In this document: in pieces, positions 46,799-54,926 of the stretch
Layout of the letters: each line of letters starts with the position of its first letter
Position numbering within the stretch: position 1 is the stretch's first letter
NCBI RefSeq assembly: GCF_001647715.1
Contig: NZ_CP015600.1
Coordinates: 930,001-994,000, forward strand
Direction of reading: 5' to 3'
From: Pseudomonas antarctica
Lineage (GTDB): Bacteria; Pseudomonadota; Gammaproteobacteria; Pseudomonadales; Pseudomonadaceae
Length of the DNA: 64,000 nucleotides
The notes under the pieces: model-generated
The model's input: only the letters and a program-made list of their open reading frames with translations
Databases searched by the model: none
What the model was told of the DNA's origin: nothing
Program-made: the position numbers and the translations under genes

Positions 46799-46817
46799 GT
46801 GGGCGCCGATAATCCAA

Positions 46818-46908
46818 GTGTGGGAGCGGGCTTGCTCGCGAATGCGCAGTGTCAGTCATGGATAGGTTCACTGATACACCGCATTCGCGAGCAAGCTGCT
46901 CCCACATT
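46818..46908. repeat. REPIN (GCTCGCGAA type)
   Basis: Inverted REP pair downstream of prfC: GTGTGGGAGCGGGCTTGCTC at the left and a slightly decayed reverse complement at the right (GCAAGCTGCTCCCACA). Confidence 0.9.
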
Positions 46909-47002
46909 CTGATCTCCACGTGGCGATGAATTGGCGAGAAGCCCGCATCCCGTCTAGCGTTTGAATTATTACATCCACTTACCGACGGATCAGGAGGCGA
47001 CC

Positions 47003-47260
47003 TTGCGTATAACTCAACGCGCCATTCATATGGTGCTGCTGGGGGCCTTGGGCCTGTCCACTGCTTTGGCGTACACCTCGGCGCTGGCGGATACAGGTAC
47101 GGCCCAATGGAAAGACACCGGCCCGGTCAGCAAAAAAAAGCAAAAAGAGGTCAACTCCGGCGGCTGGCAGCCACAGGCCCAACCTGCGCCCAAGGAAGAC
47201 GCGGAAAATCCTTACAACGAGGGGGAGGACAGCGAAACCTACGATGACGGCGATACCTGA
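47003..47260 (+). CDS. Small secreted acidic protein, 85 residues
   Basis: A TTG start with a perfect AGGAGG five bases upstream opens an 85-codon frame. A signal peptide (hydrophobic VLLGALGLSTALA, cleavage likely after TSALA) is followed by a short basic patch SKKKQK. The mature tail is disordered, rich in Gln/Pro and then Glu/Asp, and ends in DDGDT. I know no family. It lies just before a second small secreted acidic protein with a similar layout and the same final two residues. Confidence 0.6.
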   Translation: MRITQRAIHMVLLGALGLSTALAYTSALADTGTAQWKDTGPVSKKKQKEVNSGGWQPQAQPAPKEDAENPYNEGEDSETYDDGDT

Positions 47261-47357
47261 TGAGCGAGTGGCGTAAACCCGAGAACGGAACTAGCTTAAT
47301 TCACAGCGACGGTCGAACGCCGGCGCGCGTGTTTCACTGACTGGACGGAAATCGACC

Positions 47358-47612
47358 ATGACTATCTTTCAACGTGTGGTGCTGTTGCTAAAGGTGTTGG
47401 TGATGTTGTCGCTGGGTGCTTCATCTGCGTGGGCCAATACGGCCGTGCAGAGCCAGGCCCCGGCGGTTGTAGCGGCGAAGTCGGTGACAGCGGGTGGTTT
47501 GCAACTGGCTGCGGACGAGTCAGAGCCCGGTGATAAGGACCAGGGCGGCTCCAAGGATGATGATGACCAACAGGCCCCGCCAGACGACGATGACAGCGAC
47601 AGTGATACGTAA
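47358..47612 (+). CDS. Small secreted aspartate-rich protein, 84 residues
   Basis: 84 residues. A clear signal peptide (LLLKVLVMLSLGASSAWA) is followed by an Ala/Gln/Val-rich stretch. The last 30 residues are almost only Asp, Glu, Ser, Gly and Pro (KDDDDQQAPPDDDDSDSDT). It is probably periplasmic or released and intrinsically disordered; cation binding is possible but unproven. The ATG has only a weak ribosome site. A plus-strand terminator follows at 47685-47716. Confidence 0.65.
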   Translation: MTIFQRVVLLLKVLVMLSLGASSAWANTAVQSQAPAVVAAKSVTAGGLQLAADESEPGDKDQGGSKDDDDQQAPPDDDDSDSDT

Positions 47613-47621
47613 GTCAGCGTG

Positions 47622-47669
47622 AAAAAAAGCCCCACCGGCCGGACTGATGCGCAATCCGACGGGTGGGGC
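47622..47669 (-). terminator. Terminator of the dpp operon
   Basis: Arms GCCCCACC (47629-47636) and GGTGGGGC (47662-47669) with an inner GGA/TCC pairing. On the minus strand the stem is followed by seven T residues. It lies beyond the plus-strand terminator, so the two transcripts overlap here. Confidence 0.75.
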
Positions 47670-47684
47670 GGTAGAACTTGTGTA

Positions 47685-47716
47685 ATGCCCTGGGCTTAAT
47701 CACCCAGGGCATTTTT
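47685..47716 (+). terminator. Terminator of the small acidic protein genes
   Basis: Stem ATGCCCTGGG / CCCAGGGCAT (47685-47694, 47703-47712) followed by T residues on the plus strand, just before the dppF stop on the other strand. Confidence 0.85.
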
Positions 47717-47723
47717 GTTGCGG

Positions 47724-48695
47724 TCAGGCCACAAATTGCTCCGCGTAGTGGCAAGCCACCTGGCGGTTATCCAGGGCGCGCAATTGCGGTTCCTCGCTGC
47801 TGCACCGCGCGGTCGCATACGGGCAGCGCTTGTGGAAGGCGCAACCCGGCGGCGGGTTCAGTGGGTTAGGCAGTTCGCCGACGATCTTGATTTTCGGCTT
47901 GTTCGGGTCCGGGTGGATGGTCGGGGTAGCCGACAGCAACGCCTGGGTGTACGGGTGCAGGGGACGGGCGTAGATGTCGTCCTTGGGGCCCACTTCCACC
48001 GGGCGGCCGAGGTACATCACCATCACGTCATCGGCAACGTGTTGCACCACCGCCAGGTTGTGGGAGATGAACACATAGGCGGTGTTGAATTCCTGCTGCA
48101 AATCCATGAACAGGTTGAGCACCTGGGCCTGGATCGACACGTCGAGTGCCGACGTCGGCTCATCCGCCACCAGCACTTTAGGTTGCAGCATCATGGCGCG
48201 GGCCAATGCGATCCGCTGGCGCTGGCCGCCGGAGAACATGTGCGGGTAGCGCTGATAATGCTCAGGGCGCAGTCCCACTTGCTTCATCATCGCCTGCACT
48301 TTCTCGCGGCGCTCGGCGGCGGATAGGTTGGTGTTGATCAACAGCGGCTCGCCGAGTTGATCACCGACTTTCTGGCGTGGGTTCAACGAGGCATACGGGC
48401 TCTGGAACACCATCTGCACGTCTTTGCGCAATTGCTTGCGCTGGGCCTTGTCGGCGCCGGCCACTTCCTGACCGGCGATCTTCAAGGAACCCGAAGACGG
48501 CTCTTCAATCAGTGTCAGCGCACGGGCCAGGGTGGATTTGCCGCAACCGGATTCGCCAACGACCGCGAGGGTCTTGCCAGCTTCCAGCTCGAACGACACG
48601 CCATTAAGCGCGCGCACCAGGGCGTGGCCCTTGAACAGGCCACGGGACACTTCGTAGTGACGGGTGAGGTCGCGGGCGGTAAGAACGACGGCCAT
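47724..48695 (-). CDS. dppF: Dipeptide ABC transporter ATP-binding protein DppF
   Basis: 323-residue ATPase of the oligopeptide/dipeptide importer. Walker A GESGCGKST, signature FSGGQRQRIALARA, Walker B VLVADEPTSALD, plus the C-terminal oligo_HPY extension with NPPPGCAFHKRCPYATARC. Its start shares one base with the end of dppD. It is the last gene of dppBCDF and pairs with DppD to power transport. Confidence 0.93.
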   Translation of the reverse strand: MAVVLTARDLTRHYEVSRGLFKGHALVRALNGVSFELEAGKTLAVVGESGCGKSTLARALTLIEEPSSGSLKIAGQEVAGADKAQRKQLRKDVQMVFQSPYASLNPRQKVGDQLGEPLLINTNLSAAERREKVQAMMKQVGLRPEHYQRYPHMFSGGQRQRIALARAMMLQPKVLVADEPTSALDVSIQAQVLNLFMDLQQEFNTAYVFISHNLAVVQHVADDVMVMYLGRPVEVGPKDDIYARPLHPYTQALLSATPTIHPDPNKPKIKIVGELPNPLNPPPGCAFHKRCPYATARCSSEEPQLRALDNRQVACHYAEQFVA

Positions 48696-49663
48696 TACGC
48701 CACCTCCTGGTTCAAGGGGTAGAAGCAGCGCGCAAGGCTGTTGCTTTTCGGATCAAGCCCGGGCCGCTGGGCACGGCAGGATTCCTGCACGTACGGGCAG
48801 CGCGGTGACAGCAGGCAACCCTGTGGGCGGTCATAACGGCCGGGAACGATACCCGGCAGCGTGGCCAGGCGCGTGGCGCCAAGGCTGTGCTCGGGGATCG
48901 CCTTGAGCAGCGCTTCGCTGTACGGATGCGCCGGAATGTCGAACAACTGCGGCACCTGACCGACTTCAACGGCCTGGCCTGCGTACATCACGCACACGCG
49001 CTGGGCGGTTTCGGCCACGACGGCCAAGTCGTGAGTGATCAGCACCAGGCCCATGTTCTGCTCTTTCTGCAGGGCCAGCAGCAGCTCCATGATCTGCGCC
49101 TGGATGGTCACGTCCAACGCGGTGGTCGGTTCGTCAGCAATCAGCAGTTTCGGCTCACCGGCAATCGCCATGGCGATTGCAACACGCTGGCTCATACCGC
49201 CGGACAGTTGGTGCGGGTAGGCGTCCATACGGCTGGCAGCGCCTGGGATTTCGACCTTTTCCAACAGTTCGATGGCACGCTTGCGCGCTTGCTTGCCGGA
49301 CATTTTCAGGTGCAGGCGCAGCACTTCTTCAATCTGGAAACCCACGGTGTAGCTGGGGTTCAGCGCGGTCATCGGGTCCTGGAACACCATTGCCAGGTCT
49401 TTGCCGACGATCTGGCGGCGCTGGCGGTTGCTCAGCTTGAGCATGTCCTTGCCGTCGAAGTTCAGGGCATCGGCGGTGACGATGCCGGGGTGCTCGATCA
49501 GGCCCATCAGCGCCATCATGGTCACGGATTTACCCGAACCCGACTCGCCAACGATCGCCAGCACTTCGCCTTTGTCGACGGAAATGTCGAGGCCATCGAC
49601 CACCGGTACGGCGGTCTTGTCGCCGAAGCGCACGTTGAGATTCTTGATTTCTAACAGTGACAT
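48695..49663 (-). CDS. dppD: Dipeptide ABC transporter ATP-binding protein DppD
   Basis: 322 residues. Walker A GESGSGKS, signature [14 protein letters not shown], Walker [13 protein letters not shown] and the C-terminal [14 protein letters not shown] cluster. Family members carry iron-sulfur-like or disulfide-capable Cys here, whose role is uncertain. The ATG at 49663 gives [13 protein letters not shown]; a longer in-frame start would reach into dppC. It is coupled to dppF by a 1-base overlap. Confidence 0.93.
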   Translation of the reverse strand: MSLLEIKNLNVRFGDKTAVPVVDGLDISVDKGEVLAIVGESGSGKSVTMMALMGLIEHPGIVTADALNFDGKDMLKLSNRQRRQIVGKDLAMVFQDPMTALNPSYTVGFQIEEVLRLHLKMSGKQARKRAIELLEKVEIPGAASRMDAYPHQLSGGMSQRVAIAMAIAGEPKLLIADEPTTALDVTIQAQIMELLLALQKEQNMGLVLITHDLAVVAETAQRVCVMYAGQAVEVGQVPQLFDIPAHPYSEALLKAIPEHSLGATRLATLPGIVPGRYDRPQGCLLSPRCPYVQESCRAQRPGLDPKSNSLARCFYPLNQEVA

Positions 49664-49673
49664 GGGAATCTCC

Positions 49674-50585
49674 TCAGGCGGCGTTCTTGAGTTTCGGGTC
49701 CAGCGCATCGCGCAGGCCGTCACCCATCAAGTTGATTGCCAGCACGCTGAGCAAAATGGTCAAGCCAGGCAAGCTCACTACCCACCAGGCGCGTTCGATG
49801 TAGTCACGGGCCGAAGCCAGCATGGTGCCCCACTCCGGGGTTGGCGGTTGTACGCCAAGGCCAAGGAAGCCCAGGGCCGCAGCATCGAGAATCGCCGAAG
49901 AGAAGCTCAAGGTGGCCTGTACGATCAGCGGCGCCATGCAGTTAGGCAGCACGGTGATGAACATCAGGCGTGGCAGGCCGGCGCCGGCGAGGCGGGCGGC
50001 CGTCACGTAGTCGCGGTTCAGTTCGCCCATCACCGCAGCGCGGGTCAGACGGACATAGGACGGCAAGGACACGATGGCAATCGCAATCACGGTGTTGATC
50101 AGGCCAGGGCCGAGGATCGCGACAATGGCCACGGCCAGCAGCAGCGACGGCAGGGCCAGCATGATGTCCATCAAACGCATGATGGTTGGGCCAAGCATGC
50201 GCGGGAAGAACCCGGCGAACAGACCCAGCAGGATGCCCGGGATCAGCGACATCACCACCGACGACAAGCCGATCAGCAATGAGAGGCGCGAGCCCTGAAT
50301 CAGGCGCGAGAGCAGGTCACGGCCCAGTTCGTCGGTACCCAGCAGGAATTGCATCTGCCCGCCTTCCAGCCAGGCCGGTGGGGTGAGCAGGAAGTCGCGG
50401 TATTGCTCGCTCGGGTTATGCGGCGCAACCCAAGGGGCGAAGAGCGCGCAAAACACGATCAGCAACATGAACAGCAGGCCGGCAACGGCGCCTTTGTTCT
50501 TGGAGAAGGCTTGCCAGAATTCTTTGTACGGGGACGGATACAGCAGGCTTTGATCGACTGCTGACACTTGAGTAGGTGTGGTCAT
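49674..50585 (-). CDS. dppC: Dipeptide ABC transporter permease DppC
   Basis: About 303 residues with six transmembrane helices. It has the DppC N-terminal segment ([22 protein letters not shown]), [19 protein letters not shown] and the coupling-helix region [24 protein letters not shown]. Two ATGs compete (50591 and 50585); GAG is better spaced for 50585. It begins about 10 bases after dppB and forms the membrane channel with it. Confidence 0.92.
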   Translation of the reverse strand: MTTPTQVSAVDQSLLYPSPYKEFWQAFSKNKGAVAGLLFMLLIVFCALFAPWVAPHNPSEQYRDFLLTPPAWLEGGQMQFLLGTDELGRDLLSRLIQGSRLSLLIGLSSVVMSLIPGILLGLFAGFFPRMLGPTIMRLMDIMLALPSLLLAVAIVAILGPGLINTVIAIAIVSLPSYVRLTRAAVMGELNRDYVTAARLAGAGLPRLMFITVLPNCMAPLIVQATLSFSSAILDAAALGFLGLGVQPPTPEWGTMLASARDYIERAWWVVSLPGLTILLSVLAINLMGDGLRDALDPKLKNAA

Positions 50586-50595
50586 GGTCATGATC

Positions 50596-51606
50596 TCAGC
50601 GCTGGTGACGGATGCGTGGGTTGGCGAAGCCGTAGAGGATATCCACCACGAAGTTCACCAGGATCACCAGGCAGGCGATCAGCAGGATGCCGTTTTGCAC
50701 CACCGGGTAGTCCCGCGCGCCAATGGCTTCGATCAGCCATTTGCCGATGCCAGGCCACGAGAAGATGGTTTCGGTGAGGACCGCACCGGCCAGCAGGGTG
50801 CCGACTTGCAGGCCCACCACGGTGAGTACCGGGATCAGCGCATTACGCAGGCCGTGTACGAATACCACGCGCGCCGGCGACAGGCCTTTGGCCTTGGCGG
50901 TACGGATGTAGTCTTCACGCAATACTTCGAGCATCGACGAACGGGTCATCCGCGCAATCACCGCCAGCGGGATGGTGCCGAGCACGATGGCCGGCAGGAT
51001 CAGGTGGTGCAGGGCGTCGAAGAATGCGTCCGGCTCGTCAGCCAGCAGGGTGTCGATCAGCATGAAGCCGGTGCGCGGCTCGATGTCGTAGAGCAGGTCG
51101 ATACGCCCGGAAACCGGGGTCCAGCCCAGGCTTACCGAGAAGAACATGATCAGGATCAGGCCCCACCAGAAGATCGGCATCGAATATCCCGCGAGGGAGA
51201 TGCCCATCACCCCATGGTCGAACAGGGATCCTCGTTTCAAGGCCGCGATCACCCCGGCCAACAGGCCCAGGATACCGGCGAACAACAGGGCGGCCATGGA
51301 CAGTTCCAGGGTCGCCGGGAAGAGGGCGGTGAATTCGGTCCACACGCTGGTGCGCGTGCGCAGCGATTCGCCAAGGTCGCCGTGGGCGAGCTTGCCAACA
51401 TAGTCCAGGTATTGCGCGTACAGCGGCTTGTTAAGACCAAGGCGTTCCATTGCCTGTGCGTGCATCTCGGGGTCGACTCGTCGTTCGCCCATCATGACTT
51501 CGACGGGGTCGCCGGGGATCATGCGAATCAACGCAAACGTCAGCAACGTGATGCCGAAAAACGTGGGGATCAATAACCCCAATCGGCGGGCAATAAAACT
51601 AAACAT
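50596..51606 (-). CDS. dppB: Dipeptide ABC transporter permease DppB
   Basis: 336-residue permease of the DppB/OppB type. The first helix FIARRLGLLIPTFFGITLLTFALIRMIPGDPVE is diagnostic, and the coupling loop DYIRTAKAKGLSPARVVFVHGLRNALIPVLTV is intact. ATG 51606 is the conserved start; an upstream in-frame ATG would add 16 residues. It is separated from the adjacent substrate-binding protein gene by a stem-loop at 51642-51669. Confidence 0.93.
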   Translation of the reverse strand: MFSFIARRLGLLIPTFFGITLLTFALIRMIPGDPVEVMMGERRVDPEMHAQAMERLGLNKPLYAQYLDYVGKLAHGDLGESLRTRTSVWTEFTALFPATLELSMAALLFAGILGLLAGVIAALKRGSLFDHGVMGISLAGYSMPIFWWGLILIMFFSVSLGWTPVSGRIDLLYDIEPRTGFMLIDTLLADEPDAFFDALHHLILPAIVLGTIPLAVIARMTRSSMLEVLREDYIRTAKAKGLSPARVVFVHGLRNALIPVLTVVGLQVGTLLAGAVLTETIFSWPGIGKWLIEAIGARDYPVVQNGILLIACLVILVNFVVDILYGFANPRIRHQR

Positions 51607-51641
51607 CTTGTTGTGTACCTCAATCAGCCGGTTAGGCAGGT

Positions 51642-51669
51642 TCGGCACCGTCAATGGCGACGGTGCCGA
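51642..51669 (-). terminator. Intercistronic stem-loop between the binding protein gene and dppB
   Basis: 11-base arms TCGGCACCGTC / GACGGTGCCGA with a 6-base loop and no T-run. In peptide transporter operons such hairpins lie after the binding-protein gene and reduce expression of the permease genes relative to it. Confidence 0.7.
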
Positions 51670-51682
51670 GCGTCTTCTCTTA

Positions 51683-53281
51683 TTACTTCACCTGGGTGGT
51701 GGCGAAGTTATTTGTCGTCAGAGGGCTTTGGGTAAAGCCTTCGACGTTTTTACGCATGGCGGTGAACATTTTCGGGTAAGCCATGGGAATCCACGGTTGG
51801 TCCTTCTCGAAAACGTCCATGGCTTGTTCGTAGAGTGCAGCCCGTTTCGAGGGTTCCTCAATGGCGCGTGCCTTATCGATCAAGTCTTGAAACTCTTTGT
51901 TACACCAGCGGGCGTAGTTTTCGCCGTTTTTCGCTGCATCGCAACTCAGGTTAGGGGTGAGGAAGTTATCCGGGTCCCCGTTATCCCCTGCCCAGCCAGC
52001 CGATACCATGTCGTGCTCGCCGTTTTTAGCACGCTTGAGCATCTCGCCCCATTCCATGACTTTGATATTGACCTTCAGGCCAATCTGAGCCAAATCCGCC
52101 TGCATGCGCTGGGCGCCGAGCATTGGGTTAGGGTTGGTCGGGCCACCGCCGTTACGGGTGAACAAGGTGAACTCGGTGCCTTCCGGTACGCCGGCTTCCT
52201 TGAGCAGGGCGCGGGCCTTGTCCAGGTCACGCGGCGGGTTTTTCAGTTTGTCGCTGAAACCCAGCAGGGTCGGTGGATACGGGCCGGTGGCGTCGATGGC
52301 GTTGCCTTTGCCGTACAGGGATTCGTTGTAGCCTTTTTTGTCGAACGCGATGTTGATCGCGTGACGCACCCGCGCGTCGCTCATGTACTTGTGGGTGGTG
52401 TTCAGCGCGGTGTAGCTGGTGGTCATCGCCGCCAGTTCCGCCACCTTCAGGTTCGGGTCGGCTTTCATGCTCGGCACGTCATCCGGCTTCGGATACAGCG
52501 CGATCTGGCATTCGTTGGCCTTGAGCTTTTGCAGGCGCACATTGTTGTCGGTGGTGATCGCCAGGATCAGCGGGTCCGCCGGCGGCTTGCCACGGAAGTA
52601 ATCCGGGTTGGCCTTGAAGCGCACCTGGGCGTCTTTGGCGTAGCGGGTGAAGATGAACGGCCCGGTGCCGATCGGCTTGGCGTTCAGGTCATCGGTCTTG
52701 CCGGACTTGAGCAACTGGTCGGCGTATTCGGCGGAGTGAATCGAGGAAAACGCCATGGCCAGGTCGGACAGAAACGGTGCTTCAGGGCGGGTCAGGGTAA
52801 ATACGACGGTGTGGTCGTCGGTCTTCGTTACGCTCTTGAGCAGTTCCTTGAAGCCCATGCTTTCAAAGTACGGGTAGCCCACGTTGGACTTGTTGTGCCA
52901 AGGGTGATTCGGGTCCAGCTGGCGCTGGAAGCTCCAAAGTACATCGTCGGCATTCATGTTGCGCGTGGGTTTGAAGTAGTCGGTGGTGTGGAACTTGATG
53001 TCGTCACGCAGGTGGAACGTGTAGGTCAGGCCATCGGCGCTGATTTCCGGCAAGGCCTTGGCCAGCGCGGGGATCACTTCGGTGGTGCCGGGCTTGAAGT
53101 CCACCAGGCGGTTGAACATGGTTTCGGCGGCGGCGTCAGCCGTCACGGCGGTGGTGTACAGGACCGGGTCAAAACCTTCCGGGCTGGCTTCGGTGCAGAC
53201 CACCAGCGGTTTGGCCGAAACGCCGATCGCAACGCTCAACAGCGCAGCGGCAATGGCAGCTTGTAGCGGGAGCATTTTCAT
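51683..53281 (-). CDS. dppA: Dipeptide/oligopeptide ABC transporter substrate-binding protein (DppA-like), nearest to dppB
   Basis: 532-residue SBP_bac_5 protein. The signal peptide ends near VSA-KPL. Typical blocks are VVCTEASPEGFDP, YTFHLRDDIKFHTTDYF, NADDVLWSFQRQLDP, KPIGTGPF and the C-terminal WAGDNGDPDNFL. It is more distant from the other three binding proteins here than they are from one another (for example TSYTALNTTHKYMSD in place of GFNLGYIAYNV). GAGGG precedes the ATG. It is the first gene of the dppBCDF unit proper. Confidence 0.9.
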   Translation of the reverse strand: MKMLPLQAAIAAALLSVAIGVSAKPLVVCTEASPEGFDPVLYTTAVTADAAAETMFNRLVDFKPGTTEVIPALAKALPEISADGLTYTFHLRDDIKFHTTDYFKPTRNMNADDVLWSFQRQLDPNHPWHNKSNVGYPYFESMGFKELLKSVTKTDDHTVVFTLTRPEAPFLSDLAMAFSSIHSAEYADQLLKSGKTDDLNAKPIGTGPFIFTRYAKDAQVRFKANPDYFRGKPPADPLILAITTDNNVRLQKLKANECQIALYPKPDDVPSMKADPNLKVAELAAMTTSYTALNTTHKYMSDARVRHAINIAFDKKGYNESLYGKGNAIDATGPYPPTLLGFSDKLKNPPRDLDKARALLKEAGVPEGTEFTLFTRNGGGPTNPNPMLGAQRMQADLAQIGLKVNIKVMEWGEMLKRAKNGEHDMVSAGWAGDNGDPDNFLTPNLSCDAAKNGENYARWCNKEFQDLIDKARAIEEPSKRAALYEQAMDVFEKDQPWIPMAYPKMFTAMRKNVEGFTQSPLTTNNFATTQVK

Positions 53282-53316
53282 TCAGAGCCCTCTGCAATCG
53301 ATTAAACCAGACAAGC

Positions 53317-53351
53317 GTAGTCGGCGGGCTCGTAATGAGCCCGCCGACTAC
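53317..53351 (-). terminator. Terminator-like hairpin after the OprD-family porin gene
   Basis: Perfect 15-base arms GTAGTCGGCGGGCTC / GAGCCCGCCGACTAC with a GTAAT loop, just downstream of the porin stop. The T-run on the minus strand is weak. Confidence 0.75.
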
Positions 53352-53361
53352 CTGGCGCTAA

Positions 53362-54756
53362 TTAAAGAATGTTGAACGGGATGGTGGTGACCAGGCGGAA
53401 CTCACGGATGTTGCCGTCAGCCTGGTTGGCACTGGCGCGGTGAGTCACGTAGGTACCACGAATCGTGGTGGCCTTGAGTGGGCCGCTCTGCAAGGCGTAG
53501 GAAGTGCCGATGCCGTATTCCTGGTGTTTCTCGCCGTCCTGGGACTGAATGCCGTCATACCCACGGCCGGCGATGCCACCGTTGGCGGTGTAGTGAGTGC
53601 CGTCAATGCCCCAGCCGCGAGCCGAGTAGATATTGAACTTCAAGCCTGGCACGCCGTATTCGGCCATGTTGATACCGTAGGCAACCTGGAAGGATTTCTC
53701 GTTCGGGCCGTTAAAGTCGGACGTCAGGGAGTTGGCCAGGTAGATGCCGTTGGTTTCGTGCAGGTAGTCGAAGTACTCGTTACCGTTCACTTCCTGGTAT
53801 GAGAAGGTCAGGCTGTGGGCTTGGTGAGTCAGGCCCAGCGACAGCGAGTAGGTATCGTTGTCGATTTTACCCATCAGCTTTTTGCCGGTATCGACGGTTT
53901 TGTAGTAGTTCAGGCCGGTGGTCAGTGCCAGGGTCTGTGCATCACCCAGTTCGTGGGTGGCGCCGAAGTAGTACTGGTTCCAGAAGTCTTCGACATTGGC
54001 GGCGAACAGGCTGGTTTTCAGGCTCTTGAATGGCTGGTAGTTGACGCCCAAGGTGTTGACCTTGTCGGTTTCCTGACCATTGCCGTACTCGGAGCGGAAT
54101 TTCGACAGGCTCTGCTCGGTACGTGGCGAAACGCGGTCAAACACGCCACCCTGGAACGACAGGTTGCTGAATTCTTCACTGTTGAAGCTCACACCTTCAA
54201 AGCTCGAAGGCAGGGCACGGTTGCCGATGGTGTCGACGATACCGCTGCTGAAGTTCTGGCGACCGGCGGTCAATGTGGTGTTCGAGACGCGGAACTTGAC
54301 GTTGGCCAGGCCCAGTTTGCTCCACTGGTCGACTGCGTCACCGTTGGAGTCGGCCAGGGTACGGTTGGAACCACCCTTGATGTCGCGCTTGCTACGGTCC
54401 AGAACCAGAGCGTTGTAGACCGCCACTTCGGTGCTCACGCCAACGGTGCCTTGGGTGAAGCCCGAGGTAGCGTTGAGGATGGTGCCTTGCACCCAGTTGG
54501 TACGGTACGCGTCGGTGCGGGCTTCGCCGTGTTTTTGGTAAGTGAACTTGCCACCACGGAATTTCTGTTCGTTGGCAAACCAGTTACGGGTAGTACCGCC
54601 CAGGCTGAATCCATCGACAAAGCCCTTGGCCTCGCTTTGGGCACTGGTGCCGGCCAATGTGGTTGGAACGAAGTCCTGGCTCTGGGTTTCAGCGAAGGCG
54701 GTTGCCGTGATGCTGCTGATGGCCAGGGCCAGAAGCGCTTTGCTACTCAGTTTCAT
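53362..54756 (-). CDS. opdP: OprD-family outer membrane porin, dipeptide porin OpdP
   Basis: 464 residues. The signal peptide MKLSSKALLALAISSITATAFA is followed by an 18-stranded porin of the OprD family (GFVDGFSLGGTTRNWF..., FRVSNTTLTAGRQNF, the C-terminal EFRLVTTIPFNIL). AAGGAG precedes the ATG. Position among dpp genes matches P. aeruginosa opdP, which takes up dipeptides (and carbapenems). It would supply peptides to the periplasmic binding proteins encoded on both sides. Confidence 0.87.
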   Translation of the reverse strand: MKLSSKALLALAISSITATAFAETQSQDFVPTTLAGTSAQSEAKGFVDGFSLGGTTRNWFANEQKFRGGKFTYQKHGEARTDAYRTNWVQGTILNATSGFTQGTVGVSTEVAVYNALVLDRSKRDIKGGSNRTLADSNGDAVDQWSKLGLANVKFRVSNTTLTAGRQNFSSGIVDTIGNRALPSSFEGVSFNSEEFSNLSFQGGVFDRVSPRTEQSLSKFRSEYGNGQETDKVNTLGVNYQPFKSLKTSLFAANVEDFWNQYYFGATHELGDAQTLALTTGLNYYKTVDTGKKLMGKIDNDTYSLSLGLTHQAHSLTFSYQEVNGNEYFDYLHETNGIYLANSLTSDFNGPNEKSFQVAYGINMAEYGVPGLKFNIYSARGWGIDGTHYTANGGIAGRGYDGIQSQDGEKHQEYGIGTSYALQSGPLKATTIRGTYVTHRASANQADGNIREFRLVTTIPFNIL

Positions 54757-54839
54757 GGGTGAAGCTCCTTTGGTTCTCTTTTTAATGCCGGTCTTTTTAG
54801 GTGAACCGGCTATTGGGTGTGTAACTCGTTCAAGCTCTT

Positions 54840-54851
54840 GCAAACGTTTGC
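54840..54851. promoter_or_regulatory. Perfect 12-bp palindrome upstream of opdP (LacI-family-like operator)
   Basis: GCAAACGTTTGC is centred about 89 bases upstream of the opdP start. The central ACGT with flanking AAs is the half-site pattern of LacI/PurR/Cra-family operators. No matching regulator gene is nearby except fruR, whose known site TTAAACGTTTCA shares the AAACGTTT core. Confidence 0.45.
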
Positions 54852-54926
54852 CGTAGGAAAATTCCCAACAAAAGGCTGCACGTTTGCCGGAGAGCGAATT
54901 TCGCTCCCCGCCATCCGGTTATTTTC

